Shown: positions 57,193-64,000 of the stretch, in pieces
How the letters are laid out: each line of letters begins with the position of its first letter
How positions within the stretch are numbered: the stretch's first letter is position 1
Source: Sneathiella sp. P13V-1
GTDB taxonomy: Bacteria; Pseudomonadota; Alphaproteobacteria; Sneathiellales; Sneathiellaceae
Direction: 5' to 3'
NCBI RefSeq assembly: GCF_015143595.1
Contig: NZ_WYEU01000003.1
Coordinates: forward strand, 248,001-312,000
DNA: 64,000 bases
Notes under the pieces: model-generated
What the model was told of the DNA's origin: nothing
Database searches by the model: none
Seen by the model: only the letters and a program-made list of their open reading frames with translations
Position numbers and translations under genes: made by a program

Positions 57193-57651
57193 ATGAGCAC
57201 TGATTATCTTGAAGATATCGTTATCGGGACTGTACTTGAATTTGGCGAAAAAACCATAACCCGCGAAGAGATCATCAACTTCGCAAAAAAATATGACCCG
57301 CAACCGTTTCATATCGATGAAGAAGCCGCGAAGAAAAGCATCTACGGAGATGTCATCGCGTCTGGTTGGCATACGGGCAGTGTCACCATGCGCATGATGG
57401 TAGATCATATGGTCAACGAAAGGGCTGCGCTTGGATCACCTGGATTTAATAACCTCAAATTTCGTCGTCCCGTCAGACCCGGAGACACACTTCGTGTTCG
57501 CTCCACTGTGAAAGATGTCAAACGGTCCAAATCCCGTCCGGATATGGGCACAATCTATGGTCTTGTGGAAGTTTTAAATCAGAATGACGAAGTGGTCATG
57601 TCGTTCGACAGCCTTGGTATGATCAAGGCAAGAACAACCGGCGGACAATAG
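57193..57651 (+). CDS. MaoC-family dehydratase, second of two
   Basis: A 152-residue paralogue of the previous protein. EEIINFAKKYDPQPFHIDEEAAKKSIYGDVIASGWHTGSVTMRMM retains the catalytic Asp/His and the SGWH motif. The two may form a heterodimer, as seen for some two-hot-dog hydratases. Both proteins end with the RRPVRPGDTLRVRSTV-type motif (RRPVRPGDTLRVRS here; SPVRPGEVLSVKS in the first). Confidence 0.9.
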   Translation: MSTDYLEDIVIGTVLEFGEKTITREEIINFAKKYDPQPFHIDEEAAKKSIYGDVIASGWHTGSVTMRMMVDHMVNERAALGSPGFNNLKFRRPVRPGDTLRVRSTVKDVKRSKSRPDMGTIYGLVEVLNQNDEVVMSFDSLGMIKARTTGGQ

Positions 57652-57735
57652 AATCAATTTTCAATTCTCGTAGTCATTTCATTAACTTGTGATATGATAC
57701 CCCCGACTGACTACTTTTATTTCGGGGGGTACGAG

Positions 57736-58725
57736 ATGGATTTGTTATCCGGTTTTGCAGTACTGGTTATTTTTCTGGTGATTTTGGCCGTTGTGGTCAT
57801 CTTCATGGGGGTTACCGTTGTCCCCCAAGGTTATCAATTCACTATTGAACGATTTGGTCGTTACACAAAATCCATGACTCCAGGCCTTGGCTTCCTTGTT
57901 CCTTTCATCGACCGTGTTGGTGAGAAGGTCAACATGATGGAACAGGTCCTGGATATTCCTACACAAGAAGTCATCTCCCGCGATAACGCAATGGTTGCAG
58001 TGGATGGCGTGTTGTTTTTCCAGGTGCTGGATGCCGCCAAATCAGCCTATGAAGTTCGGGATCTATTCCGCGCAATCCAAAATCTTGCGCAAACCAATCT
58101 CAGGACGGTACTTGGCTCGATGGACCTGGATGAGGCGCTCAGCCAACGCGATGATATTAATTCAAGGCTGCTTGCAGTCATTGACCAGGCCTCCACTCCT
58201 TGGGGTATCAAGGTAACACGCGTGGAGATTAAAGACATTACACCACCTACAGATCTGGTTGATGCAATGGCACGTCAGATGAAAGCTGAACGTGAAAAAC
58301 GTGCTGTCGTCCTTGAAGCAGAGGGTATTCGACAGGCAGAAATCTTACGTGCTGAAGGTGAGAAAAAATCCGCCATTCTGGAAGCAGAAGGCCGAAAAGA
58401 AGCCGCCTTCCGTGATGCGGAAGCACGTGAACGTTCTGCCCAAGCAGAGGCTAAAGCGACACAAGACGTATCTGAGGCGATTGCCGCTGGTGACATTCAA
58501 TCTATCAACTACTTCATTGCGCAGAAATATGTGGAAGCCATGAAAGAAATTGGCTCGGCCCGCAACTCAAAAGTTGTTCTGATGCCAATGGAGGCAAGCG
58601 CCCTGGTTGGTAGTTTGGGAGGCATTGGCCAAATCGCTAAGGAAGTTTTCGGCAATGGCGGAGAAGGAACGAGCCGGACGAGAGTTGTGCGCCCAAATAC
58701 TGGCAGCGTCCCGGAAAGCGACTAA
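57736..58725 (+). CDS. SPFH/Band 7 membrane protein (stomatin/QmcA-like)
   Basis: Membrane-anchored SPFH scaffold of 329 residues. N-terminal helix (GFAVLVIFLVILAVVVIFMGV) is followed by the SPFH domain (VPQGYQFTIERFGRYTKSMTPGLGFLVPFIDRVGEKVNMMEQVLDIPTQEV) and a long Ala/Glu/Arg coiled coil (residues 190-260). ATG 57736 has GGGGGG upstream; the preceding frame to 57694 is less likely. It is followed by an NfeD-type gene, the usual partner, which may help membrane-microdomain assembly or protein quality control. Confidence 0.93.
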   Translation: MDLLSGFAVLVIFLVILAVVVIFMGVTVVPQGYQFTIERFGRYTKSMTPGLGFLVPFIDRVGEKVNMMEQVLDIPTQEVISRDNAMVAVDGVLFFQVLDAAKSAYEVRDLFRAIQNLAQTNLRTVLGSMDLDEALSQRDDINSRLLAVIDQASTPWGIKVTRVEIKDITPPTDLVDAMARQMKAEREKRAVVLEAEGIRQAEILRAEGEKKSAILEAEGRKEAAFRDAEARERSAQAEAKATQDVSEAIAAGDIQSINYFIAQKYVEAMKEIGSARNSKVVLMPMEASALVGSLGGIGQIAKEVFGNGGEGTSRTRVVRPNTGSVPESD

Positions 58726-58728
58726 GCC

Positions 58729-59202
58729 ATGGAACAGCTAGTAACCTGGTTTCAGGAATACGGGCACTGGGCTTGGTGGAGCTTCGCCGTCCTTCTGGTA
58801 ATTCTGGAAATCTTTGCGCCAACCTTCTTTATGCTCTGGCTTGGCATTTCAGCAGGGGTTGTGGGCTTTGCCGTTCTTTTGTTTCCGGGCATTGGCTGGG
58901 AATATCAATGGACCCTATTTGCGGTTCTCTCAGTCGTAAGCCTTGTCCTTGCAAGAAACTTCTTAAAGCGCAACCCCGGCGTTGAAGATAACCAGCTCCT
59001 TAACCAGCGTGGTGCGCAATATGTCGGACGCGTATTTACCCTCACCGAAGCCATCGAAAATGGCCGTGGCAAAATCCATGTGGATGATACCATGTGGGGG
59101 GTTAGCGGCCCGGATTTGGACGCCGGCAAAAAAGTAAAGGTGACGGGCACCGATGGTGTCCTGCTGGTGGTAGAAAATGCCGAAGAAGGGGAGGACGCCT
59201 GA
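58729..59202 (+). CDS. NfeD-like membrane protein
   Basis: A 157-residue protein of the short NfeD type. It has three hydrophobic segments (WWSFAVLLVILEIFAPTFFMLWLGISAGVVGFAVLLF, then WTLFAVLSVVSLVLARNFL). The C-terminal OB-fold (QLLNQRGAQYVGRVFTLTEAIENGRGKIHVDDTMWGVSGPDLDAGKKVKVTGTDGVLLVVE) is complete. It lies 3 bases after the SPFH gene. Confidence 0.92.
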   Translation: MEQLVTWFQEYGHWAWWSFAVLLVILEIFAPTFFMLWLGISAGVVGFAVLLFPGIGWEYQWTLFAVLSVVSLVLARNFLKRNPGVEDNQLLNQRGAQYVGRVFTLTEAIENGRGKIHVDDTMWGVSGPDLDAGKKVKVTGTDGVLLVVENAEEGEDA

Positions 59203-59864
59203 TGGGAGATTTTGTTAAACTTACAGCATCTGATGGGCACGAACTTGAGGCCTACGTCGCGAAGGCTTCCGGCGAGGTAAAAGGTGCAATTGTCGTCATT
59301 CAGGAAATCTTTGGCGTTAATACACATATCAGATCTGTATGCGACCGTTTCGCCGACGATGGATACACCGTAATTGCCCCTGCCCTTTTCGATCGATTAG
59401 AGCGCAATATCTATCTGGACTACGATCAAGCTGGTATGGAAAAGGGTATTTCCTTCATGAACCAGATTGCCCCTGATGTCGCGTTAAAAGACATCGAAGC
59501 AGCTTTCGAGCATGTCAAAGACGCTGGTCATGTTTCCGTTATGGGTTTTTGCTGGGGTGGTGCACTTACGTTCATCTCAGCGGCCTCCCCCATCAACTTC
59601 TATAAGGCGATCGGATACTATGGGGGTGGTATTCCAAAATATATCGGCCTCAAGCCGCAAATCCCGACCTTGCTCCATTTCGGAAAAGAAGACCACGCGA
59701 TCCCGCTTGATCAGGTCGAAGAGTTAAAACAGGCCCATCCTGAAATGCAAATTCACCTTTATGATGCGGGGCATGGCTTCAACTGCGATGCAAGAGGAAG
59801 TTATGATAAAGCATCCGCCGACCTTGCAAGGTCACGCAGTCTGGACTTCATCGAAGGGGCGTAA
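59202..59864 (+). CDS. Dienelactone hydrolase family protein
   Basis: A 220-residue alpha/beta hydrolase with Cys nucleophile in GFCWGGALTF (near residue 118). The DLH acid and histidine lie in LLHFGKEDHAIPLDQV and LYDAGHGFNCD. The substrate is unknown; carboxymethylenebutenolide-type activity is a family possibility. It overlaps the NfeD gene by one base. Its stop codon is inside the terminator hairpin at 59855-59872. Confidence 0.9.
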   Translation: MGDFVKLTASDGHELEAYVAKASGEVKGAIVVIQEIFGVNTHIRSVCDRFADDGYTVIAPALFDRLERNIYLDYDQAGMEKGISFMNQIAPDVALKDIEAAFEHVKDAGHVSVMGFCWGGALTFISAASPINFYKAIGYYGGGIPKYIGLKPQIPTLLHFGKEDHAIPLDQVEELKQAHPEMQIHLYDAGHGFNCDARGSYDKASADLARSRSLDFIEGA

Positions 59865-59876
59865 CCGCCCCTTTAT
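59855..59876 (+). terminator. Intrinsic terminator overlapping the dienelactone hydrolase stop
   Basis: AGGGGCG (59855-59861) pairs with CGCCCCT (59866-59872) around the stop codon, then TTTATTTTTG. It ends the SPFH-NfeD-hydrolase operon. On the other strand the stem lies immediately beyond the VOC gene stop. Confidence 0.7.
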
Positions 59877-60736
59877 TTTTGCGCCTGTACAAATTCCAGA
59901 ACAACACCGGATGCGTCAGATGGCTGAACCCTCACCGCTCCATTTGGGACATCCTGAACCTGAATACCTGCACCTTCCAAATAAGTTTTTGTCTTAGCCC
60001 TATCGGATACCGCGATGGACATGGACAAAATGTGAGGAAACTCTGGCATATCCGCGCTAATGAACAAACCGGGGAACAACAAATCCATATCGCTTTCAGT
60101 CACAAAAATAAGATTGAGCTTCCCAATTCGCACCGTCATCGTCTGATCGGTTCTGGTAACATTAATCGCCCCACAAAGTGCCGTATAATGCGCCAGGTAG
60201 GCATCGGGATCATCAACAAGCACGACAACAGACTGAACGTATTGAGCACCATTAGCATGCAATTGCCATTCTGGTGTGCGGATGAGTTCAGGTGTCAAAT
60301 GATGGCAAATAAACAACCCACCAAGCGGCATCCCTTGGTAAGGGTAGCGGATCAATTTGAACTCAGGGATCACATCCCCTTCCGCAAGCTCCAGCTTACG
60401 CTTCAGATCATGTAATCTCGCAGGTCCAAGGCCAGCTTCATCCAGTGATGTGACGGTCGCTTCTGGGGCATCTGTGGAAAGGGCGATCCCCAACATACCG
60501 GGTCCACGCTCTTCCAGTTTTTTATCAAGCCCATTTGTCTCTTTGGTTGGGTCTACAATGCCCAACAATTCGATATAGTCGTCAGGAAACATGATGCAGT
60601 AGTTGGCTGTTCCCCAGCCAATATGTGACCCACGCGGTGTCAGCGTAAATCCAAGTTTCTCATATGTTTCACGTGCTTTTTCTAGATCCTCAACACCAAC
60701 AAGTGTGTGATCCAATCCAACAATATTGTGGGGCAT
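59873..60736 (-). CDS. VOC/glyoxalase-like domain protein
   Basis: A 287-residue vicinal-oxygen-chelate protein with two betaalphabeta modules. It starts HNIVGLDHTLVGVEDLEKARETYEKLGFTLTPRGSHIGWGTANYCIMFPDDYIELLGI; a second module begins near residue 165 (VQSVVVLVDDPDAYLAHYTALCG). It resembles glyoxalase-like domain 3. Metal-binding residues include the N-terminal His. Activity is unknown. It is 14 bases downstream of apt on the same strand. Confidence 0.85.
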   Translation of the reverse strand: MPHNIVGLDHTLVGVEDLEKARETYEKLGFTLTPRGSHIGWGTANYCIMFPDDYIELLGIVDPTKETNGLDKKLEERGPGMLGIALSTDAPEATVTSLDEAGLGPARLHDLKRKLELAEGDVIPEFKLIRYPYQGMPLGGLFICHHLTPELIRTPEWQLHANGAQYVQSVVVLVDDPDAYLAHYTALCGAINVTRTDQTMTVRIGKLNLIFVTESDMDLLFPGLFISADMPEFPHILSMSIAVSDRAKTKTYLEGAGIQVQDVPNGAVRVQPSDASGVVLEFVQAQK

Positions 60737-60750
60737 TGTTATTTTCCTTC

Positions 60751-61278
60751 TTAGTCACCCTCATATTCACAGAGTGTTCTGACATTTACGCCCATTTGTT
60801 CGATCCGTTTGCGTCCACCAATATCCGGCAGATCAATCACAAAGGCAGCCCCGATAACAGTACCGCCGCTTCTGCGGATCAACTTGATCGCGGCTTCGGC
60901 GGTACCTCCAGTTGCGATCAAATCATCTACAATCAGAATATTTTCGCCCTGTTTTATGGCATCTGTATGAATCTCCACGGTGTCTGTGCCGTATTCGAGC
61001 TCATATTCTTCACCAATCGTATCCGCAGGTAGCTTGCCCTTTTTGCGAACAGGCACAAAACCGACACTTAACTGGTGGGCAATGGCACCGCCAAGAACAA
61101 AACCACGCGCCTCGATGCCCGCCACTTTATCGATCCGCACTCCGGCGTAGGGCCACACCAGTTGATCAATGGCTGTGCGCAACCCTGCGGCGTCCTGCCA
61201 AAGGGTCGTAATATCCCGGAACATCACCCCTTCTTTTGGGTAGTTAGGCAGGGTACGAATGTACTTTTTGATATCCAC
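60751..61278 (-). CDS. apt: Adenine phosphoribosyltransferase
   Basis: Salvages adenine to AMP with PRPP. The product is 175 residues. PRPP-binding motif [18 protein letters not shown] near residue 118 and the start [23 protein letters not shown] are typical. It is 15 bases downstream of mtnP, whose reaction yields adenine from methylthioadenosine, so the two act in sequence. Confidence 0.96.
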   Translation of the reverse strand: MDIKKYIRTLPNYPKEGVMFRDITTLWQDAAGLRTAIDQLVWPYAGVRIDKVAGIEARGFVLGGAIAHQLSVGFVPVRKKGKLPADTIGEEYELEYGTDTVEIHTDAIKQGENILIVDDLIATGGTAEAAIKLIRRSGGTVIGAAFVIDLPDIGGRKRIEQMGVNVRTLCEYEGD

Positions 61279-61293
61279 GATTTATTCCTCGTC

Positions 61294-62169
61294 TTAATTC
61301 AATAGGCGTCCAGCAACAGCGTCCAGCTTCGCCAGCAATTCAGGATCCCGCGCTTCTGGTGCGGTAATAAGGGCGTTATCCAAAGCGTTATGGCATCCGC
61401 ATTCGCAGGCATCTTTTCGATTAGCGAGTTCGGGGGCTACATCAGATACCAACCCCCTTGCTTTGTCTGCATTACCCGTGAGAACGGCAATTACCGCGGC
61501 CACATCCACGTTGTCATGATCAGGATGCCAACAGTCATAATCCGTGACCATCGCAACGGTGGCGTAACATATTTCGGCTTCACGGGCCAATTTCGCTTCC
61601 GGCATATTGGTCATACCAATAACCTGACAGCCCCAGTTACGATAAAGTTCTGATTCCGCTCTGGAAGAAAACTGCGGGCCTTCCATCGCAAGATATGTTC
61701 CCCCGCGTATCACATCGATACCTTGTCGCTTGGCAGACTGTTCTATGACATCCCCAAGACGACGGCAGACCGGATCCGCCATGCTGACATGAGCGACCAT
61801 TCCAGAGGTAAAGAAACTTTTATCCCGCGCAAAAGTGCGATCAATAAATTGATCAACAATAACAAAAGTACCGGGTGCCAGTTTTTCTTCAAAAGACCCG
61901 CAAGCACTTACTGAGATGATCTCGGTCACCCCTGCCCGCTTCATTGCATCAATGTTGGCGCGGTAGTTGATCTCAGATGGCGATAAGCGATGACCGCGGC
62001 CGTGGCGTGGCAGGAAAACCATCTGCACACCATCCAGTTCGCCAAACAGTAACTCATCGGACGGTTCCCCAAATGGAGAAGTTACTTGTTCCCATCGGGT
62101 ATTTTGCAGATTATCAAGATCATAAACGCCACTTCCACCAATGACGCCGATTACTGGTTTTTTAGTCAC
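61294..62169 (-). CDS. mtnP: S-methyl-5'-thioadenosine phosphorylase
   Basis: Splits methylthioadenosine, a polyamine by-product, to adenine and methylthioribose-1-phosphate. The product is 291 residues. Motifs: VIGVIGGSGVYDL, FLPRHGRGHRLSPSEINYRANIDAMK, GTYLAMEGPQFSSRAES, and GMTNMPEAKLAREAEICY. The petBC-mtnP-apt order is common in alphaproteobacteria. Confidence 0.96.
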   Translation of the reverse strand: MTKKPVIGVIGGSGVYDLDNLQNTRWEQVTSPFGEPSDELLFGELDGVQMVFLPRHGRGHRLSPSEINYRANIDAMKRAGVTEIISVSACGSFEEKLAPGTFVIVDQFIDRTFARDKSFFTSGMVAHVSMADPVCRRLGDVIEQSAKRQGIDVIRGGTYLAMEGPQFSSRAESELYRNWGCQVIGMTNMPEAKLAREAEICYATVAMVTDYDCWHPDHDNVDVAAVIAVLTGNADKARGLVSDVAPELANRKDACECGCHNALDNALITAPEARDPELLAKLDAVAGRLLN

Positions 62170-62223
62170 CGCAAGCCTCCTTATTGAGCTTGATAATAAC
62201 CTGTTTCAGCACGGCGGAGCCAC

Positions 62224-62254
62224 AAAAAAACCCCGCTCAGTAGCGGGGTTTTTC
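62224..62254 (-). terminator. Intrinsic terminator of the pet operon
   Basis: CCCCGCT (62231-62237) pairs with AGCGGGG (62242-62248), loop CAGT, flanked by A7 on the left and T5 on the right. It lies 32 bases past the petC stop on the minus strand. This would separate the bc1 transcript from mtnP-apt. Confidence 0.88.
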
Positions 62255-62285
62255 AATCTGTGGAAGTTCCCTTCCAGCAAAATTC

Positions 62286-63053
62286 TTAGTGAACGTCAGC
62301 CCAAACTTTACGTTTTGCAGCATAGAACAGCGCGCTGAGAACGATCAGGAACAGGATCACTTTCAGACCCATATTCTTACGCTCTTCCAGCTTAGGCTCA
62401 GCAGCCCACGCAAGGAAAACCGTTACGTCTTTAGCTTGCTGATCAATCGTTGCTTTGGTTCCGTCTGAATATTCAACACCATCTTCCGCAAGAGGGGCTG
62501 GCATCGCAATATTATGGCCGGCGAAGTACGCGTTGTAGTTCATGCCTTCTGGAACTTCAAAGTCAGCAGGTGCATCTGTGTAACCAGTCATTAGAGAGTA
62601 CATGTAGTTCTCAAATCCTGGACGCGCTTTCACCATCAGAGACAGGTCTGGTGGATATGCGCCACCATTTGATGCACGAGCCGCTTTCTCGTTTGCAAAT
62701 GGATCTGGGAATTTGTCGAATGTTTTTCCCGGACGCGTGAACATCTCACCTTCATCATCCGGACCATCAACAAATTCATACTCTGCCGCAATCGCTTTCA
62801 CTTCTGCTTCAGAGAAGCCAAGGTCCTGCAACGTGCGGAAAGCAACTTGATTCAGACCATGACAACCGGCACAAACTTCGCGGTAAACCTGAAGGCCACG
62901 CTGTGCAGCTTCACGATCATAAGTTCCAAAGATACCTGTGTGCTTCCAATCGACTGATTTGTAATCGATGGCGGCACCGGCGGCTTGTGCGCCGGTGAAC
63001 GTCATGACTGACAGAAGAGCAGCGGCGCTAAGTGATTTAATCAATTTAAGCAT
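62286..63053 (-). CDS. petC: Cytochrome c1 of the bc1 complex
   Basis: Periplasmic c-type cytochrome subunit of respiratory complex III, 255 residues. It has a signal peptide ([24 protein letters not shown]), haem motif CAGCH near residue 44, and a C-terminal membrane anchor ([20 protein letters not shown]). ATG 63053 with GGGAG upstream overlaps the end of petB by 8 bases. The longer frame to 63140 overlaps petB and is not used. Confidence 0.96.
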   Translation of the reverse strand: MLKLIKSLSAAALLSVMTFTGAQAAGAAIDYKSVDWKHTGIFGTYDREAAQRGLQVYREVCAGCHGLNQVAFRTLQDLGFSEAEVKAIAAEYEFVDGPDDEGEMFTRPGKTFDKFPDPFANEKAARASNGGAYPPDLSLMVKARPGFENYMYSLMTGYTDAPADFEVPEGMNYNAYFAGHNIAMPAPLAEDGVEYSDGTKATIDQQAKDVTVFLAWAAEPKLEERKNMGLKVILFLIVLSALFYAAKRKVWADVH

Positions 63054-64000
63054 TGCTTGCTCCCTCAGCAGAAGGTTTCTTATCCAATACAGCTTCTGAA
63101 ATGCTTGCCGGAAGCGGTTTGTGTTTTTCAAACAGACCAACCAGTGGCAGCAAGAACAGGATATGTACGAAATAGTAGACAGTCGCGATACGTCCGATCA
63201 GGATGTATGGCTCTTCCGCTGGTTTACCACCAACATATGTCAGAACGATACAGTCAATCACGAAGATCCAGAACAGCTGCTTGTAAATCGGACGGAAGCG
63301 CGCAGATTTAACACGACTTTTGTCCAGCCAAGGCAGCGCGAACAGAACAGCGATCGCACCAAACATCAGAAGAACGCCACCAAGTTTATCAGGAACAGCA
63401 CGCAGGATCGCGTAGAATGGCAGGAAGTACCACTCAGGAACGATGTGTGCAGGTGTTACCAGTGGGTTAGCCGGAATGTAGTTGTCCGGGTGACCCAAAT
63501 AGTTTGGTGCGTAGAACAGGAAGGCACAGAAGAAGATCAGGAAGATCCCCAGTCCGAACAGATCCTTGATTGTGTAATAAGGATGGAACGGAATGCTGTC
63601 CTGTTTGTCTTTGATTTCGATACCTGTTGGGTTGTTTGAACCGTGGGTATGAAGCGCCCAGATGTGCAGGATAACCACACCAGCGATTACGAACGGCAGC
63701 AGATAGTGCAGGCTGAAGAAACGGTTCAATGTTGGGTTATCGACAGAGAAACCACCCCAGAGCCATGTTACAATCGGATCACCAACAACCGGCAATGCGC
63801 CGAACAGGTTGGTAATAACTGTCGCACCCCAGAAGCTCATTTGGCCCCAAGGAAGAACGTAACCCATAAAGGCTGTTGCCATCATCAGCAGGAAGATCAC
63901 AAGACCTAACCACCACAACAGTTCACGAGGCGCCTTGTAGGAGCCGTAGTACAACCCGCGGAAAATGTGAAGATACACAACGATAAAGAACATGGACGCG
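63046..64000 (-). CDS. petB: Cytochrome b of the bc1 complex (5' part beyond window)
   Basis: Membrane haem subunit of complex III. About 317 C-terminal residues are present; the first roughly 100 lie beyond the window. Seen are the helix-C region [17 protein letters not shown], the haem-ligand stretch [23 protein letters not shown] with two histidines 14 apart, and the Qo-site PEWYF motif ([21 protein letters not shown]). C-terminal hydrophobic helices follow. It is followed by petC with an 8-base overlap. The Rieske gene petA should lie upstream outside the window. Confidence 0.97.
   Translation of the reverse strand, partial: ASMFFIVVYLHIFRGLYYGSYKAPRELLWWLGLVIFLLMMATAFMGYVLPWGQMSFWGATVITNLFGALPVVGDPIVTWLWGGFSVDNPTLNRFFSLHYLLPFVIAGVVILHIWALHTHGSNNPTGIEIKDKQDSIPFHPYYTIKDLFGLGIFLIFFCAFLFYAPNYLGHPDNYIPANPLVTPAHIVPEWYFLPFYAILRAVPDKLGGVLLMFGAIAVLFALPWLDKSRVKSARFRPIYKQLFWIFVIDCIVLTYVGGKPAEEPYILIGRIATVYYFVHILFLLPLVGLFEKHKPLPASISEAVLDKKPSAEGASNA

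Overview
The window is chromosomal DNA of an alphaproteobacterium with roughly even base composition. The evidence is a TrcR (DUF1013) regulator, a DUF1192 protein, a trxB-lsrB pair, an ELM1-like protein, the petBC-mtnP-apt order, a MarR/response regulator/kinase cluster beside ilvE, and a MidA (NDUFAF7-type) methyltransferase. A marine or Rhodospirillales/Sneathiellales-like organism would fit, but genus cannot be read from the sequence. Gene density is high, all genes look intact, and rpoD (left) and petB (right) run off the edges. I see no insertion sequence, prophage, CRISPR array, tRNA or rRNA.

Layout: 1-4.4 kb is the leftward yqeY-dnaG-rpoD macromolecular-synthesis block. 4.6-9.6 kb is carA-carB-greA, facing prpE across a shared terminator. 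11.7-13.9 kb holds trcR, a quinone oxidoreductase and a DUF1192 gene. 14-16.5 kb holds metY, with a long structured leader, and an alpha/beta hydrolase. 16.5-20.1 kb holds an acyl-CoA ligase, an Lrp regulator and an ELM1-like protein. 20.2-22.2 kb is trxB-lsrB. A 0.7-kb intergenic region follows, and I read it as three tandem small RNAs, before msrP, a divergent EF-G paralogue and aspC. 27.5-29 kb has a GcvA-like LysR gene divergent from a DUF1127 gene with a structured 3' UTR. 29-39.9 kb carries uvrB, a TraB/GumN protein, a Ca/Na antiporter, a FolM-like reductase with folB, then uvrC-pgsA and the molybdopterin genes mobB-moeA-moaD-moaE. 39.9-47.5 kb holds a Sel1/coiled-coil protein, ilvE, a PetP/PetR-like regulatory cluster and small stress or unknown genes. 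47.5-57.7 kb has proC, ybjN, ubiK, lgt-midA-pgeF, a lipoprotein, prs-rplY-pth-ychF and two MaoC proteins. 57.7-64 kb has a stomatin/NfeD pair, a dienelactone hydrolase, a VOC protein, apt-mtnP and the bc1 complex genes petC-petB.

The most interesting content is non-coding. At least four RNA units (one at about 14.0 kb, three at 22.3-22.9 kb) share a CUCCCUGUU box just before an intrinsic terminator. They also carry several hairpins with CUCCC-type (anti-Shine-Dalgarno) loops. The three tandem units lie directly downstream of trxB-lsrB, the position of AbcR/alpha-r15 small RNAs in Rhizobiales. A fifth, different C/U-rich structured RNA follows the DUF1127 gene, resembling the DUF1127-CcsR arrangement of Rhodobacter. 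The metY leader shows a stem that is mutually exclusive with a terminator hairpin, as in riboswitches or attenuators, but I could not match it to a known class.
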